Assembly: GCA_020250125.1 (NCBI GenBank)
Contig: JADCEL010000038.1
Coordinates: 42,912-106,911 of the forward strand
Source of the DNA: Rhodobacter sp.
GTDB lineage: Bacteria; Pseudomonadota; Alphaproteobacteria; Rhodobacterales; Rhodobacteraceae
DNA: 64,000 nt
Reading direction: 5' to 3'
The notes beneath the pieces were generated by a model that was not told the DNA's origin, did no database searches, and was given only the letters and a program-made list of their open reading frames with translations. How positions within the stretch are numbered: position 1 is the first letter of the stretch; each line of letters begins with the position of its first letter. Both the position numbers and the translations under genes were made by a program. Positions 35,805-45,526 of the stretch are shown piece by piece.

Positions 35805-36016
35805 GCGACCAGATGGCGAACGGCCCGGCCCCGCGGCACCAAAGGGTGCCGAAGCTGGAATACCGCATCTACTTCGCGGTGATTTTCGTGGCGGCGCTGC
35901 CGTTCACCTTTGTGTCCACGCTTGCTGATCTTGCGACCGGGCGGGACACCAAGGATCCGGTCCGCCGCGCGCTGGCCGAAGCACGGGCGATCACGCCCCA
36001 CATCTTTTCGGCCTGA
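35801..36016 (+). CDS. pufQ: PufQ, bacteriochlorophyll synthesis/assembly factor
   Basis: 71-residue protein with one transmembrane helix ([19 protein letters not shown]) preceded by a basic stretch, as in PufQ of R. capsulatus (about 74 residues). PufQ is thought to handle porphyrin/bacteriochlorophyll intermediates or regulate their flux. The start overlaps the bchZ stop (ATGA), and RNA hairpins separate it from pufB. Confidence 0.88.
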   Translation: MSDQMANGPAPRHQRVPKLEYRIYFAVIFVAALPFTFVSTLADLATGRDTKDPVRRALAEARAITPHIFSA

Positions 36017-36059
36017 AAGGGCCGCTCACCGGCTTCGGTTCCGCAAGGGCCGAGGGAAA

Positions 36060-36133
36060 ACGTCTGACGCCCCGTGACGGGGTGACAGTCGGTCGGCAGG
36101 GCCTGTCAGCCCTGCCGGAACCCCGCAGCGGGG
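36060..36133 (+). promoter_or_regulatory. RNA hairpins upstream of pufB
   Basis: Three consecutive dyads: CCCCGT/ACGGGG at 36070-36082, CGGCAGGGC/GCCCTGCCG at 36094-36117 with a 6-nt loop, and CCCCG/CGGGG at 36121-36133. In R. capsulatus and R. sphaeroides, stem-loops at this point govern puf mRNA processing and stability of the pufBA segment. The structured region ends about 30 nt before pufB, which has GGAGG. Confidence 0.7.
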
Positions 36134-36167
36134 AACGCTGCTTCAGTCTGACGATCCGGAGGATAAC

Positions 36168-36317
36168 ATGGCTGATAGAAACGACCTGAGCTTCACAGGT
36201 CTGACCGACCAGCAGGCGCAGGAACTGCATTCCGTCTACATGAGCGGACTTTGGCTATTTGTCATCGTTGCCGTTGTTGCTCATGCTGCGGTCTTCTTCT
36301 GGCAACCGTGGTTCTGA
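36168..36317 (+). CDS. pufB: LH1 beta subunit
   Basis: 49-residue light-harvesting 1 beta polypeptide: soluble N-terminus, one helix and the C-terminal FFWQPWF. The bacteriochlorophyll-ligating His is in [20 protein letters not shown] precedes the ATG. It lies 14 nt before pufA. Forms the outer ring of alpha/beta heterodimers around the reaction centre. Confidence 0.96.
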   Translation: MADRNDLSFTGLTDQQAQELHSVYMSGLWLFVIVAVVAHAAVFFWQPWF

Positions 36318-36331
36318 GGGGGGATCAAGAC

Positions 36332-36514
36332 ATGTCCAAATTCTACAAAATCTGGCTGATCTTCGATCCGCGTCGCGTTTTCGTGGCACAGGGCGTGTTC
36401 CTGTTCCTGCTGGCCGCGATGATCCACCTCGTGCTGCTCAGCACGCCCAGCTACAACTGGTTCGACATTGCTGCGGCAAAGTACAACCGCGTCGCACCGG
36501 CACCGGCAGAGTAA
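36332..36514 (+). CDS. pufA: LH1 alpha subunit
   Basis: 60-residue light-harvesting 1 alpha polypeptide. [20 protein letters not shown] is the conserved cytoplasmic N-terminus, followed by one helix with the BChl-ligating His in AAMIHLVLL, then a C-terminal tail with TPSYNWFD. Precedes a stable hairpin that separates the pufBA and pufLMX mRNA segments. Confidence 0.97.
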   Translation: MSKFYKIWLIFDPRRVFVAQGVFLFLLAAMIHLVLLSTPSYNWFDIAAAKYNRVAPAPAE

Positions 36515-36527
36515 GGGCCCTGCCCCT

Positions 36528-36554
36528 GTTGCGGGCGGTGTCCCCGCCCGCAAC
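36528..36554 (+). promoter_or_regulatory. Hairpin between pufA and pufL
   Basis: GTTGCGGGCGG (36528-36538) and CCGCCCGCAAC (36544-36554) are exact complements with a 5-nt loop. The same position carries a decay-blocking stem-loop in Rhodobacter puf mRNA, which raises LH1 over reaction-centre synthesis. No U tract. Confidence 0.85.
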
Positions 36555-36630
36555 CATTGATGAAACCACATCCGGCAGCGACGTCACCGCATTTGCGACT
36601 GGCCGTCTGGCCGCCAGCGGAGAGGGAAGC

Positions 36631-37479
36631 ATGGCACTGCTCAGCTTCGAACGAAAATACCGCGTGCCGGGCGGCACGCTTGTCGGCGGAAACCTGTTCG
36701 ACTTCTGGGTCGGCCCCTTCTATGTCGGCTTCTTTGGGGTGACGACGTTCTTTTTCGCGGCGCTCGGGACGATCCTGATCTTTTATGGCACGGCGATCGA
36801 AGGTGTCTGGAACCCCTGGCTGATCTCGATCGATCCGCCGCCGATCGAATACGGGCTGGCGGCGGCACCGCTGCGGGACGGCGGGCTTTGGCAGCTGATC
36901 ACCATCTGCGCCATCGGGGCCTTCGTTTCCTGGGCGCTGCGCGAGGTGGAAATCGCGCGCAAGCTGGGGATGGGGCTGCACGTGCCCTTTGCCTTCGGCG
37001 TGGCGATCTTTGCCTATGTCACGCTGGTGGTCATACGCCCGATCCTGATGGGGGCCTGGGGCTATGCCTTTCCCTATGGCATCTTCAGCCACCTCGATTG
37101 GGTGTCCAACACCGGCTATGCCTATGGCAACTTCCACTACAACCCGGCGCATATGATCGCGGTGAGCTTCTTTTTCACCACCACGCTGGCGCTGGCGCTG
37201 CACGGGGCGCTGATCCTTTCGGCGGTAAACCCGGCCAAGGGCAGGGAGATCCGCTCGCCCGACCATGAAGATACCTTCTTCCGGGATCTGATCGGCTATT
37301 CGGTGGGCACGCTTGGCATTCACAGGCTGGGTCTGTTGCTGGCGCTGAATGCCGGGTTCTGGAGCGCGGTCTGCATCGTCATTTCGGGCACCATCTGGTT
37401 CGACGAATGGGTCGTCTGGTGGGACTGGTACCTGCAGTTGCCGTGGTGGGCCAACATTCCGGGAGGCGTCAATGGCTGA
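36631..37479 (+). CDS. pufL: Photosynthetic reaction centre L subunit
   Basis: 282-residue integral membrane protein with five helices that binds special-pair and accessory bacteriochlorophylls, bacteriopheophytin and QA/QB with Puf[18 protein letters not shown] is the typical start, with AGAGGGAAGC upstream. Length equals that of R. capsulatus/R. sphaeroides. It overlaps pufM by 8 nt. Confidence 0.98.
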   Translation: MALLSFERKYRVPGGTLVGGNLFDFWVGPFYVGFFGVTTFFFAALGTILIFYGTAIEGVWNPWLISIDPPPIEYGLAAAPLRDGGLWQLITICAIGAFVSWALREVEIARKLGMGLHVPFAFGVAIFAYVTLVVIRPILMGAWGYAFPYGIFSHLDWVSNTGYAYGNFHYNPAHMIAVSFFFTTTLALALHGALILSAVNPAKGREIRSPDHEDTFFRDLIGYSVGTLGIHRLGLLLALNAGFWSAVCIVISGTIWFDEWVVWWDWYLQLPWWANIPGGVNG

Positions 37480-38395
37480 GTATCAGAATATCTTCACCCA
37501 GGTTCAGGTGCGTGCCGCCCCTGAAATGGGACTGGTCGAGGATGTGGACCTGCGGAACCGGACAAAGGGTGCAGGGTTTTCAAACCTTCTTGGCTGGTTT
37601 GGCAACGCACAGCTGGGGCCGATCTACCTGGGGACCTTTGGCGTGATTTCGCTGGCGACGGGCGCGATCTGGTTCATGCTGGTCGGGGCCAGTTTCTGGC
37701 ATCAGGCGGGGTACAACCCGGGCGTCTTCCTGCGTGATCTGTTCTACATGGCGCTGGAGCCGCCGGCGCCGGAATACGGCCTTGGATTTGCGCCGCTGGG
37801 CGAAGGCGGGTTGTGGCTGATCGCGTCGTTCTTCCTGCTGATCTCGGTGATGACCTGGTGGGTGCGCACCTATCTGCGCGCCGAAGCCCTTGGCATGGGC
37901 AAGCATGTGGCCTGGGCCTTTGCCAGTGCTATCTGGCTGTTCCTGGTGCTGGGCCTGATCCGGCCGGTGCTGATGGGAAGCTGGTCCGAAGCGGTGCCTT
38001 ACGGCATCTTCCCGCATCTGGACTGGACGAACCTGTTTTCGCTGACCTATGGCAACCTGTTCTACAATCCGTTCCATGCGTTGAGCATCGTCTTCCTTTA
38101 CGGGTCGGCCCTGCTGTTTGCCATGCACGGGGCAACGATCCTGGCCGTCAGCCGGTTCGGCGGCGACCGCGAGATCGAGCAGATCGTTGACCGGGGCACG
38201 GCTTCGGAACGCGCTGCGCTGTTCTGGCGCTGGACCATGGGGTTCAATGCGACGATGGAGGGGATCCACCGCTGGGCGTGGTGGTTTGCGGTGCTGACGA
38301 CCCTGACGGGCGGCATCGGCATCCTTCTGTCGGGAACGGTTGTCGACAACTGGTTTGTCTGGGCGCAGGACCACGGCTTTGCGCCGCTGAACTGA
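37472..38395 (+). CDS. pufM: Photosynthetic reaction centre M subunit
   Basis: 307-residue integral membrane protein with five helices, heterodimer partner of Puf[15 protein letters not shown] opens it and [15 protein letters not shown] closes it. Length and the absence of a C-terminal extension agree with species that lack PufC. The gene after it encodes a PufX-like protein. Confidence 0.98.
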   Translation: MAEYQNIFTQVQVRAAPEMGLVEDVDLRNRTKGAGFSNLLGWFGNAQLGPIYLGTFGVISLATGAIWFMLVGASFWHQAGYNPGVFLRDLFYMALEPPAPEYGLGFAPLGEGGLWLIASFFLLISVMTWWVRTYLRAEALGMGKHVAWAFASAIWLFLVLGLIRPVLMGSWSEAVPYGIFPHLDWTNLFSLTYGNLFYNPFHALSIVFLYGSALLFAMHGATILAVSRFGGDREIEQIVDRGTASERAALFWRWTMGFNATMEGIHRWAWWFAVLTTLTGGIGILLSGTVVDNWFVWAQDHGFAPLN

Positions 38396-38414
38396 CCCCG
38401 AGGAGGAGAGCGTC

Positions 38415-38654
38415 ATGCAACACGAAAAACCCTATTACGAACACGCCAACAGGCGCGTGCATATCCGCCACTGGGTTCTGGGGCAGATGCTGGCAGGTGC
38501 CGGCAAGGCGGCGCTGTTTGTCATCGCCATCGGGGTCGTGCTGGGCGCGATCTACCTTGTATCGCTGGCCCTGCCGGAACAAAGCAAGCAGGCCCCGTCG
38601 CCGCAGCAGACCGGTGCCCTGCAAATGCCGGTCGCCCCGGCTGTGGCCGCCTGA
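38415..38654 (+). CDS. pufX: PufX, RC-LH1 core complex polypeptide
   Basis: 79-residue single-helix membrane protein in the pufX position, 19 nt after pufM with GAGGAGAG as ribosome site. It has the PufX pattern: hydrophilic N-terminus, QMLAGAGK, a helix with GVVLG (a GxxxG helix-packing motif), then [17 protein letters not shown], matching the conserved LP...QAPSP block of R. capsulatus and R. sphaeroides PufX. PufX opens the LH1 ring for quinone exchange and in some species dimerises the core. The rest is poorly conserved, as usual for PufX. Confidence 0.88.
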   Translation: MQHEKPYYEHANRRVHIRHWVLGQMLAGAGKAALFVIAIGVVLGAIYLVSLALPEQSKQAPSPQQTGALQMPVAPAVAA

Positions 38655-38661
38655 AACCGGT

Positions 38662-38680
38662 CGGCCCCCGCGCGGGGCCG
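38662..38680 (+). terminator. Hairpin after pufX
   Basis: CGGCCCC (38662-38668) and GGGGCCG (38674-38680) with a 5-nt loop lie just after the pufX stop. There is no U tract, so it may be a 3' stabiliser of puf mRNA or a partial terminator before dxs. Confidence 0.5.
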
Positions 38681-38817
38681 TCCACCTTCCTTCGGGCCGT
38701 CTCGCCTGGCCCGGATCTTCGGGCCGTCCCGGCCCGGTTCCCTTCCTGCTGGCGACAGGCGACTGGTGCCGTGCGCATGACCGCACGGCACCCTTTTCCC
38801 CGACGGAGGTCCTTGCG

Positions 38818-40737
38818 ATGACCCGCCCCGTAACCCCCCTTCTGGATCGCATTGCCGGACCGGCAGACCTGAAGTCCCTGTCGGACGCCGAGCTTGGCCG
38901 TCTGGCGGATGAACTGCGTGCCGAGGTGATTTCCGCCGTCTCGGTGACGGGCGGGCACCTTGGGTCTTCGCTGGGGGTCGTGGAACTGACCGTGGCGATC
39001 CATGCGGTGTTCAACGCGCCCGCAGACAAGCTGATCTTCGATGTCGGGCATCAGTGCTATCCGCACAAGGTCCTGACGGGGCGGCGCGACCGCATCCGCA
39101 CCCTGCGCCAGGAAGGCGGCCTGTCGGGCTTCACCAAACGCTCTGAAAGCCCGTTCGATCCGTTTGGCGCGGCCCATTCCTCGACCTCGATTTCGGCGGC
39201 GCTGGGGTTTGCGACGGGGCGCGACATGGGCATGCCGACGGGGGATGCGATTGCGGTGATCGGCGATGGTGCCATATCCGCCGGCATGGCCTATGAGGCG
39301 ATGAACCATGCCGGCGATCTGGGCAAACGCCTGTTCGTGATCCTGAACGACAATGAGATGAGCATAGCGCCCCCGGTCGGTGCCATGTCGAGGTACCTCA
39401 GCGGTCTGAACCCCCTGATGCCCTTCGCCCGCCTGGCCGAAGGCATGGAGGCGGCCCTGCCGGGGCCCCTGCGCGAAGGCGCGCGTCGCGCCCGCGCGCT
39501 GGTGACCGGGCAGCCGGACCGGGGCACGCTGTTCGAGGAACTGGGGTTCAGTTACATCGGGCCGGTTGACGGGCACGACATGGATGATCTGCTTGCGGTT
39601 CTGCGCGCGGCCCGGGTCCGCGCCTCGGGTCCCGTGCTGATCCACGTGATCACCAAAAAGGGCAAGGGCTATGCCCCGGCCGAAACCGCAGCCGACAAGT
39701 ACCATGGCGTCGCGAAGTTCGATGTCCTCTCGGGAGAGCAGAAGGCGACACCGTCAAACGCGCCCGCCTATACCAAGGTATTCGGGCAGGCGCTGCTGCA
39801 GGAGGCCCGCCACGACAGCCGGATCGTTGCGGTGACAGCGGCGATGCCTTCGGGCACCGGTGTTGACATTCTGGCGGCCCAGATGCCCAGCCGCGTCTTC
39901 GACGTGGGCATCGCCGAACAGCACGCCGTCACCTTCGCCGCCGGCATGGCCGCCGCCGGTTTGCGTCCGTTCTGCGCGATCTATTCCACCTTCCTGCAGC
40001 GGGGCTACGACCAGATCGTGCATGATGTGGCTCTGCAGGGCCTTCCGGTGCGCTTTGCCATTGATCGGGCCGGTCTTGTCGGGGCCGATGGGGCCACCCA
40101 TGCCGGTGCCTTCGATCTGGCCTTTCTGGGCAATCTGCCTGGCTTTACCGTGATGGCGGCGGCGGATGAGGCCGAGCTGATGCATATGGTGGCAACCGCC
40201 GCCGCGCATGATGCGGGCCCCATCGCCTTTCGCTATCCGCGCGGTGACGGTGCCGGGGTGGACATGCCGCAGCGGGGCCGCCTGCTGGACATCGGCAAGG
40301 GGCGCGTGATGAAAGAGGGCAGCGATGTGGCGCTGCTGTCACTGGGCGCGTCGCTGGCCGAATGCCTGGCTGCTGCGGAGGAACTTGACAGCGCAGGCAT
40401 CAGCACGACCGTTGCCGACGCCCGCTTTGCCAAGCCGCTTGATAAAGCGCTGATCGATCAGCTTGTCCGCCACCACGGCACCGTCGTGACCGTGGAACAG
40501 GGCGCGCAAGGCGGATTCGGTGCCCTGGTGCTGCATTATCTGGCCAATTCCGGCCAGCTTGACGGCGGGGTCAGCCTGCTGACCATGACCCTGCCGGACC
40601 GGTTCATCGACCATGCTGCGCCCGCAGCGATGTACCGCGATGCCGGATTGACCCGTGCCGACATCTGCCGCGTCGTCCAAGACGCCCATGCGCGCCGTGC
40701 GGGCCGCGTTCTGCGCCTGGTTCCGCGCGGGGCGTAA
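38818..40737 (+). CDS. dxs: 1-Deoxy-D-xylulose-5-phosphate synthase
   Basis: 639-residue thiamine-dependent enzyme making DXP from pyruvate and glyceraldehyde 3-phosphate, first step of the MEP isoprenoid route. [10 protein letters not shown], the ThDP motif [15 protein letters not shown] and the transketolase C-terminal domain are visible. ATG 38818 has CGGAGG upstream; a longer in-frame reading runs back through pufX and is rejected. A dxs gene behind puf also occurs in Rhodobacter. It supplies precursors to CrtE and BchG/P. Confidence 0.96.
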   Translation: MTRPVTPLLDRIAGPADLKSLSDAELGRLADELRAEVISAVSVTGGHLGSSLGVVELTVAIHAVFNAPADKLIFDVGHQCYPHKVLTGRRDRIRTLRQEGGLSGFTKRSESPFDPFGAAHSSTSISAALGFATGRDMGMPTGDAIAVIGDGAISAGMAYEAMNHAGDLGKRLFVILNDNEMSIAPPVGAMSRYLSGLNPLMPFARLAEGMEAALPGPLREGARRARALVTGQPDRGTLFEELGFSYIGPVDGHDMDDLLAVLRAARVRASGPVLIHVITKKGKGYAPAETAADKYHGVAKFDVLSGEQKATPSNAPAYTKVFGQALLQEARHDSRIVAVTAAMPSGTGVDILAAQMPSRVFDVGIAEQHAVTFAAGMAAAGLRPFCAIYSTFLQRGYDQIVHDVALQGLPVRFAIDRAGLVGADGATHAGAFDLAFLGNLPGFTVMAAADEAELMHMVATAAAHDAGPIAFRYPRGDGAGVDMPQRGRLLDIGKGRVMKEGSDVALLSLGASLAECLAAAEELDSAGISTTVADARFAKPLDKALIDQLVRHHGTVVTVEQGAQGGFGALVLHYLANSGQLDGGVSLLTMTLPDRFIDHAAPAAMYRDAGLTRADICRVVQDAHARRAGRVLRLVPRGA

Positions 40738-40929
40738 CAAGCGACCTTCCCTGATCGGGCGGCAGTGGGGCAATGGCCAGCGCCACGCGGAGGAAAGCGC
40801 GGGGCACCGTCATGTCGTTTCTATGGTATCGCCTGCCCCGGGCAGGATTGACCGGGTGCCGTACTGTCATTGTCCGGCTGCGGCGAAGGGCCTGGGCGTT
40901 CCGCAGTGACAGCGGCCCCAAAGTTCAAA

Positions 40930-40959
40930 CCCGCCGGGCGCGGCGGCGCGCCCGGCGGG
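40930..40959. terminator. Strong hairpin between convergent dxs and cycA
   Basis: CCCGCCGGGCGC at 40930-40941 and GCGCCCGGCGGG at 40948-40959 are exact complements with a 6-nt loop. It lies in the roughly 310-nt gap between dxs and cycA and can work in both directions. No other gene or motif is seen in this gap besides the second hairpin at 41001-41028. Confidence 0.75.
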
Positions 40960-41000
40960 CAGGGTCGTCCTTGTTCCTGTGCCCCTTTGCACCTGATGCC

Positions 41001-41028
41001 AGGGGGCCGCGCCTGCGGCCGGCCCCCT
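41001..41028 (-). terminator. Terminator hairpin after cycA
   Basis: AGGGGGCCG (41001-41009) and CGGCCCCCT (41020-41028) are exact complements with a 10-nt loop, 18 nt after the cycA stop in its direction of transcription. Confidence 0.6.
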
Positions 41029-41046
41029 TCAGCGGTCAGGCCAGGA

Positions 41047-41499
41047 TCACTCGGTCGCGGCCGGCGCTTCGCCTGCGGCAGGGCTGAGCGAGGCCAGGAA
41101 GGCCGCGACATTGGCCGCGTCTTCTTCCTTTTTCACCTTGAAGACCATCTTGCTTTTCAGCTTCGGATTCCCGGTGAACTCGTCAAGGAACTTGGTGGGG
41201 TCCTGAACATAGACGGTGAGATTTGCTTCGTCCCAGACCAGGCCCTTGGCAGCGGCTTCCTTGATGCCGTCGCCGTACTTGAAGCCTTCGTAAGATGCAG
41301 CCGGACGGCCGATGATCCCGTACAGGTTGGGGCCGGTCTTGGCGTTCTTCCCGGCCAGCACATTGCCGTCAGGATCCGCCACGACATGGCAGGTCTGGCA
41401 TTGGTTGAAAATCTTCTTGCCGGCTTCGGCGTCGCCCGCAGCAAGGGCCATGCCGCTGGATGCGGCAAGGATGGTCAGGGCAGTGATCGCATGTTTCAT
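41047..41499 (-). CDS. cycA: Cytochrome c2
   Basis: 150-residue periplasmic electron carrier between the cytochrome bc1 complex and the reaction centre. A 21-residue signal peptide ends ALA; the haem motif is CQTCH, and the axial Met is likely in KLKSKMVF. It contains the GKNAKTGPNLYGIIGR block typical of c2. ATG 41499 has GGGAGG before it; an upstream in-frame extension is rejected. It is the last gene of the leftward puh-acsF-hemA series. Confidence 0.94.
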   Translation of the reverse strand: MKHAITALTILAASSGMALAAGDAEAGKKIFNQCQTCHVVADPDGNVLAGKNAKTGPNLYGIIGRPAASYEGFKYGDGIKEAAAKGLVWDEANLTVYVQDPTKFLDEFTGNPKLKSKMVFKVKKEEDAANVAAFLASLSPAAGEAPAATE

Positions 41500-41563
41500 G
41501 TATAGCCTCCCGTTACTTCGCCGGTACGCGGCCGCATACCGGGCATATGGTGCAGTATGTGGG

Positions 41564-42772
41564 TCACGCCACCGCATGGGCAAGGGCGCATCTGCGCCAG
41601 AGTGATGCCAGAGCCATGACCAGATGGTCAATGTCTGCATCGCTGTGATGCGGGGATGGGGTCAGCCGCAGCCGTTCGGTGCCTTTCGGGACGGTCGGAT
41701 AGTTGATCGGTTGCACATAGATGCCCCAGTCTTCCATCAGGATGTCCGAAATCATGCGGCATTTCACCGGATCGCCGATGATGACCGGCACGATGTGGCT
41801 GTCATTCGTCATATGCGGGATTCCGTGGCGGTCCAGGGCGGCGCGCAGCCGCGCCACCTGCTGGCGCTGGCGCTGGCGTTCCACATCGCTGCCCTTCAGA
41901 TGCACGATGGATGCGGTGGCGGCGGCGGCAACGGCGGGGGGCAGGGCGGTGGTGAAGATGAATCCGCTGGCAAAGGACCGGATGAAGTCGCACAGCGCGG
42001 CAGTTCCGGTGACATAGCCGCCGACCACGCCATAAGCCTTGCCCAGGGTGCCCTCGATCAGGGTGATCCGGTCTGCCAGCCCCTCGCGTTCGGAAACACC
42101 GCCGCCGCGCGGACCGTACATGCCCACCGCATGCACCTCGTCGATATAGGTCATGGCACCATGTGATTCGGCCACTTCGACAATCTCGCGGATCGGCGCA
42201 ATGTCGCCATCCATCGAATAGACCGATTCGAAGGCGACAATCTTTGGCCGGTCGCCGACCGCCTTCAGCTTGCGGTCCAGATCGCGCCAGTCATTGTGTT
42301 TCCAGATGACCTTGTCGGCGCGCGAATGGCGGATCCCTTCAATCATGCTGGCGTGGTTGCCCGCATCCGACAGGATCACCGCACCGGGAATCCGGGCACC
42401 CAGCGTCGACAGCGCCGCCCAGTTCGAAACATAGCCCGAGGTGAACAGAAGTGCCGCCTCTTTGCCATGCAGGTCCGCAAGCTCTGCCTCAAGCGCCATG
42501 TGATGCACCGCATTGCCCGAGATGTTGCGCGTGCCCCCCGCACCGGTGCCACAGGCCTGGACGGCATCCACCATCGCGCCGACAACGTCCGGGTGATGGG
42601 ACATGCCCAGATAATCGTTGGAACACCAGACGGTGACCTCGCGCGGCTCGTTGCGGTGGTTGACCGCGCGGGTCTGTTCGCCGCACCGGCGCTGAAGATT
42701 GGCATAGATGCGGTAGTTGCCTTCGGCCTTCAGCGCGCCAAGCTCGTCCTTGAAGAAACGTTCAAAATCCAT
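41564..42772 (-). CDS. hemA: 5-Aminolevulinate synthase
   Basis: 402-residue PLP enzyme condensing glycine and succinyl-CoA, the committed step of tetrapyrrole synthesis in alphaproteobacteria. The PLP lysine is Lys245 in [20 protein letters not shown] and [10 protein letters not shown] are conserved. Its start overlaps the end of puhE by 11 nt. Location inside the PGC, rather than elsewhere, links precursor supply to pigment and core-complex genes. Confidence 0.96.
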   Translation of the reverse strand: MDFERFFKDELGALKAEGNYRIYANLQRRCGEQTRAVNHRNEPREVTVWCSNDYLGMSHHPDVVGAMVDAVQACGTGAGGTRNISGNAVHHMALEAELADLHGKEAALLFTSGYVSNWAALSTLGARIPGAVILSDAGNHASMIEGIRHSRADKVIWKHNDWRDLDRKLKAVGDRPKIVAFESVYSMDGDIAPIREIVEVAESHGAMTYIDEVHAVGMYGPRGGGVSEREGLADRITLIEGTLGKAYGVVGGYVTGTAALCDFIRSFASGFIFTTALPPAVAAAATASIVHLKGSDVERQRQRQQVARLRAALDRHGIPHMTNDSHIVPVIIGDPVKCRMISDILMEDWGIYVQPINYPTVPKGTERLRLTPSPHHSDADIDHLVMALASLWRRCALAHAVA

Positions 42773-43589
42773 GCGGGGTCTCCTTCAGCGCGGCATGGGC
42801 CGGGGCTGTCGTTTTCGGTGTGGGCGGGTCGATCATCCAGCGCCACAGTTTCTGGTCGGGAAGCGGCAGCACCATGAACCAGTGCTCCAGCAGGGCAAGC
42901 AGTGTCAGCGCGGTCAGCAGGGCAAAGCCCGCCTCGGCACCCGGTGTGGGGGCGGCCATCAGCCGTTCCAGCCAGCAGCCTGCGGCAAAGCACAGCGCCG
43001 TCACCGAAACCGGGAAGAAACCGTTCATCGGGCGGCGGCGGAAATGGCTGGGAAGGTGCGCCAGCGGCTGCGGCAGGAATTCGGTGTTGATGTTGGCCAC
43101 GCCGAAAAACAGGTTCAGCTTGGCCGAAATGCGCGCAAAGAACAGCACCGCGAAGGTCAGAAAGCCAAAGTGATTGGCCTGGTCCCAGGCCATCAGGCCC
43201 ATCAGAACCGTCACGGCCGCCAGCAGGATTTCATGCCAGGCGATGGTCCCGAAGGCGCGCAGGAACCTTTCCCATTCCGGTGCCGTGTCGGGGCAGGGGC
43301 GGCGGTTGGGGCCGGTGATGACGCCGGACAGAAAGGCAAGCTCGATCCAGCCCCAGATGGCCAGCGCCGACAGAAAGGCGATGTGGACCCCGGTCACAGA
43401 GGCATCGGTCAGCGAGTGGTGAAAGCCAAGCCCCCCGGCGACCAGCAGCGGCAAGCCCAGCAGCACGGACCACAGATGGCCCTCGGGGCCGCCGTTGTCG
43501 GCGCGGCGCACGCGCCACAGGATCACCCCGGTGGAAAACCACCACAGAAACAGCGCGGCAAGGGCGGCAAGCCAGGGTGTCCCCGTCAT
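42762..43589 (-). CDS. puhE: PuhE, putative photosynthetic complex assembly protein
   Basis: 275-residue integral membrane protein with about seven hydrophobic helices, matching PuhE (DUF3623), which affects bacteriochlorophyll flux and core assembly in R. capsulatus. The conserved [26 protein letters not shown] segment is present ([15 protein letters not shown]). ATG 43589 begins the first hydrophobic helix; an in-frame start at 43799 adds a non-membrane leader. Lies between acsF and hemA. Confidence 0.9.
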   Translation of the reverse strand: MTGTPWLAALAALFLWWFSTGVILWRVRRADNGGPEGHLWSVLLGLPLLVAGGLGFHHSLTDASVTGVHIAFLSALAIWGWIELAFLSGVITGPNRRPCPDTAPEWERFLRAFGTIAWHEILLAAVTVLMGLMAWDQANHFGFLTFAVLFFARISAKLNLFFGVANINTEFLPQPLAHLPSHFRRRPMNGFFPVSVTALCFAAGCWLERLMAAPTPGAEAGFALLTALTLLALLEHWFMVLPLPDQKLWRWMIDPPTPKTTAPAHAALKETPHGF

Positions 43590-43650
43590 GGCCGCCCCCC
43601 CGCCAGCCCGGGGGAAGCCGGACAGGCAGCGCCATATGATGCCATCAGGA

Positions 43651-44748
43651 TCAATAAGATGGCTCCAGCCTGACATCGGCGGGCAGATCATGGCGATGCG
43701 CGGGAATGGTATAGAGCACGACAAAGGCATACAGCGCCTTTGCCCCTGCCGCCCAGCCCGCCAGCCTGCCGCCCAGTCCGCCCTGCCGTTTCGCCGCATC
43801 CATGGCGATGAAGGCGCGGTTCATCCGCTCCAGATTGGGGATCCAGCGCTTGTGATCGATGTCCAGTTCGATCGGGAAGATCTGGCGCGAGATCGCCGAA
43901 GTCTTGCGGAACACCTCCTGATCATACCAGGCGATGTCCACACCCAGGGCCTTGTGAAACTCTGGCCGGGCATGGTCGCGCACCCACATGGTCGAATAGA
44001 CTGCCGTCAGGAAGAACTTGATCCACAGCTTGTTGACAAAGCTGGTCGTCAGTCTGGGATCGGTCTTCATCAGCAGGGCAAAGGCCTCGCCATGGCTGAA
44101 CTCATCGTTGCACCATTCGCGGAACCACTTGAAAATCGGGTGGAACCGTTGATCCGGGTTGGCTTCCAGATGCCGGTAAATGGTGATGTAGCGGGCATAG
44201 CCGATCTTTTCCGACAGGTAGGTGGCGTAATAGATGAACTTCGGCCGGAAATAGGTGTATTTCTTGGCCTTGGTCAGGAAGCCCAGGTTCACCGCGACGC
44301 CCGCCTCGCGCAGCGCATCGTTGATGAAGCCGGCATGGCGCGCCTCGTCGCGCGACATATAGCTGAACAACTCGCAGATGTCGGGGTTCTTGCCGCGCCG
44401 CTTCATTTCCTTGTACAGCACACAGCCCGAAAACTCGGCGGTGCAGGAGGACACCAGAAAGTCGATGAATTCCTTGCGCAGGGCCGGGTCCATGCCGGCC
44501 CAGTCCACCTCGTTCCAGTCGGCGTTCTTCTTGAAATGGCCCCTGTTGGGGTCCGATTTCATCTGGGCGATCAGCCTGTCCCAGGCGGGGCGCACCGGAG
44601 TGACATCGATCCGGTCCATCTCGTCGAAATCGGTCGTGTAGAAGCGCGGGTTGAGCAGCGTCGTTTCCGTGGCCATCGCCGTGGTGTCGGTGGCGGCAAA
44701 ATCGGATTCGACCGGATCAGGATACAGGTCCAGCGGGGTTGCGTTCAC
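43651..44748 (-). CDS. acsF: Aerobic Mg-protoporphyrin IX monomethyl ester cyclase
   Basis: 365-residue diiron oxidative cyclase forming the isocyclic ring E with O2. Iron-ligating ExxH-type motifs are SRDEARHAGF and NDEFSHGEAF, with CTAEFSG before them. The start overlaps the small gene upstream (ATGA). The window contains no bchE (oxygen-independent cyclase). Confidence 0.96.
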   Translation of the reverse strand: MNATPLDLYPDPVESDFAATDTTAMATETTLLNPRFYTTDFDEMDRIDVTPVRPAWDRLIAQMKSDPNRGHFKKNADWNEVDWAGMDPALRKEFIDFLVSSCTAEFSGCVLYKEMKRRGKNPDICELFSYMSRDEARHAGFINDALREAGVAVNLGFLTKAKKYTYFRPKFIYYATYLSEKIGYARYITIYRHLEANPDQRFHPIFKWFREWCNDEFSHGEAFALLMKTDPRLTTSFVNKLWIKFFLTAVYSTMWVRDHARPEFHKALGVDIAWYDQEVFRKTSAISRQIFPIELDIDHKRWIPNLERMNRAFIAMDAAKRQGGLGGRLAGWAAGAKALYAFVVLYTIPAHRHDLPADVRLEPSY

Positions 44749-45041
44749 AGCTTCACCTCATCCGAGAAAGAGAATTCGCACAGTTCCATGAACCCGAAGT
44801 CCCCGGTCATCCGGGTCCAGAGGCGTTCCAGCAGGCTGGCACGGGTGATGGTTGCGGTCCGGTCCTCGACAATCACTTCGCCGTAGGCGGCAAGAACCGG
44901 CTTGCCGTGCACCAGAACCTCGTCGCCCGGAAAGACGACGGCACCGTTGTTGAAGCGGACATGGGCATGAAGCGATTCGAAGCGGTGGCTGACCTCGACC
45001 GTGCAGGGCACCTCTTCGGTGCTGCGGGAAAAAAGCGGCAT
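44745..45041 (-). CDS. Conserved PGC small protein between puhC and acsF
   Basis: 98-residue protein, no signal or membrane helix. It has HRFESLHAHVRFNNGAVVFPGDEVLVHGK, a small beta-rich fold, and ends in a conserved-looking acidic tail. A gene of this size lies at this position in other purple-bacterial PGCs and is usually annotated as hypothetical. ATG 45041 is preferred because AGGGGGA precedes it at 7 nt; an ATG at 45059 overlaps the puhC stop (ATGA) and would add six residues. It is coupled to acsF, so a role with the cyclase is plausible but unproven. Confidence 0.8.
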   Translation of the reverse strand: MPLFSRSTEEVPCTVEVSHRFESLHAHVRFNNGAVVFPGDEVLVHGKPVLAAYGEVIVEDRTATITRASLLERLWTRMTGDFGFMELCEFSFSDEVKL

Positions 45042-45055
45042 GGCATATCCCCCTG

Positions 45056-45526
45056 TCATTCGCCGGGAAGCAGCGCCGCAAAGGCCGCTTCGTTGTCGGA
45101 CCCGAAGGCGGTCAACTCGACCGTCCATCCCGTTGCGGGATCGGACAGCGTCAAACGGCCGTTCTCATGCCGTGCCAGGGTAACGGGCACGTCCTGGCCC
45201 ACACGGGCGACAGTCCGCGCGCGGTCCAGCCCGCTGGCAACAACGGTCACAAAGCCGCCGTGGTCAAGGTGGGTCAGAAAACTGCCATCCGCGTCATAAA
45301 GTGTCACGGATTTGGCCCCGCCGGTCTTGAGGACCAGCTGGCGGTCGGCCGTGACGGGGCTTTCCTTCGGCTGGCCGGTGGGGGTGTGGCCCGTCAGGAC
45401 CGCCCCTGAAACCAGCAGCAGGCTGGCTGCAACAAGCGCCAGCATCAGCCGCAGCAGGGGTGTCGGGATCATGTCGCGGTCCCGCTCGCGCAAGAGGTCG
45501 TGCGATGCGTGTGTCATGGGGGTCAT
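45056..45526 (-). CDS. puhC: PuhC, photosynthetic complex assembly protein
   Basis: 156-residue protein with one N-terminal membrane anchor (about residues 23-45) and a periplasmic domain, as in PuhC required for core-complex reorganisation in R. capsulatus. The motif LVLKTGGAKSVTLYDADG and FLTHLDHGGFV are typical. It starts within the puhB stop (ATGA). Confidence 0.9.
   Translation of the reverse strand: MTPMTHASHDLLRERDRDMIPTPLLRLMLALVAASLLLVSGAVLTGHTPTGQPKESPVTADRQLVLKTGGAKSVTLYDADGSFLTHLDHGGFVTVVASGLDRARTVARVGQDVPVTLARHENGRLTLSDPATGWTVELTAFGSDNEAAFAALLPGE

Noticed and set aside
38415..38654. Possibility that the gene after pufM is pufC
   Set aside because: It encodes only 79 residues with one helix and no haem-binding CxxCH motif.
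38278..38817. Upstream extension of the dxs frame through pufM and pufX
   Set aside because: dxs homology starts at 38818 with a GGAGG site; the extension overlaps pufX in another frame.
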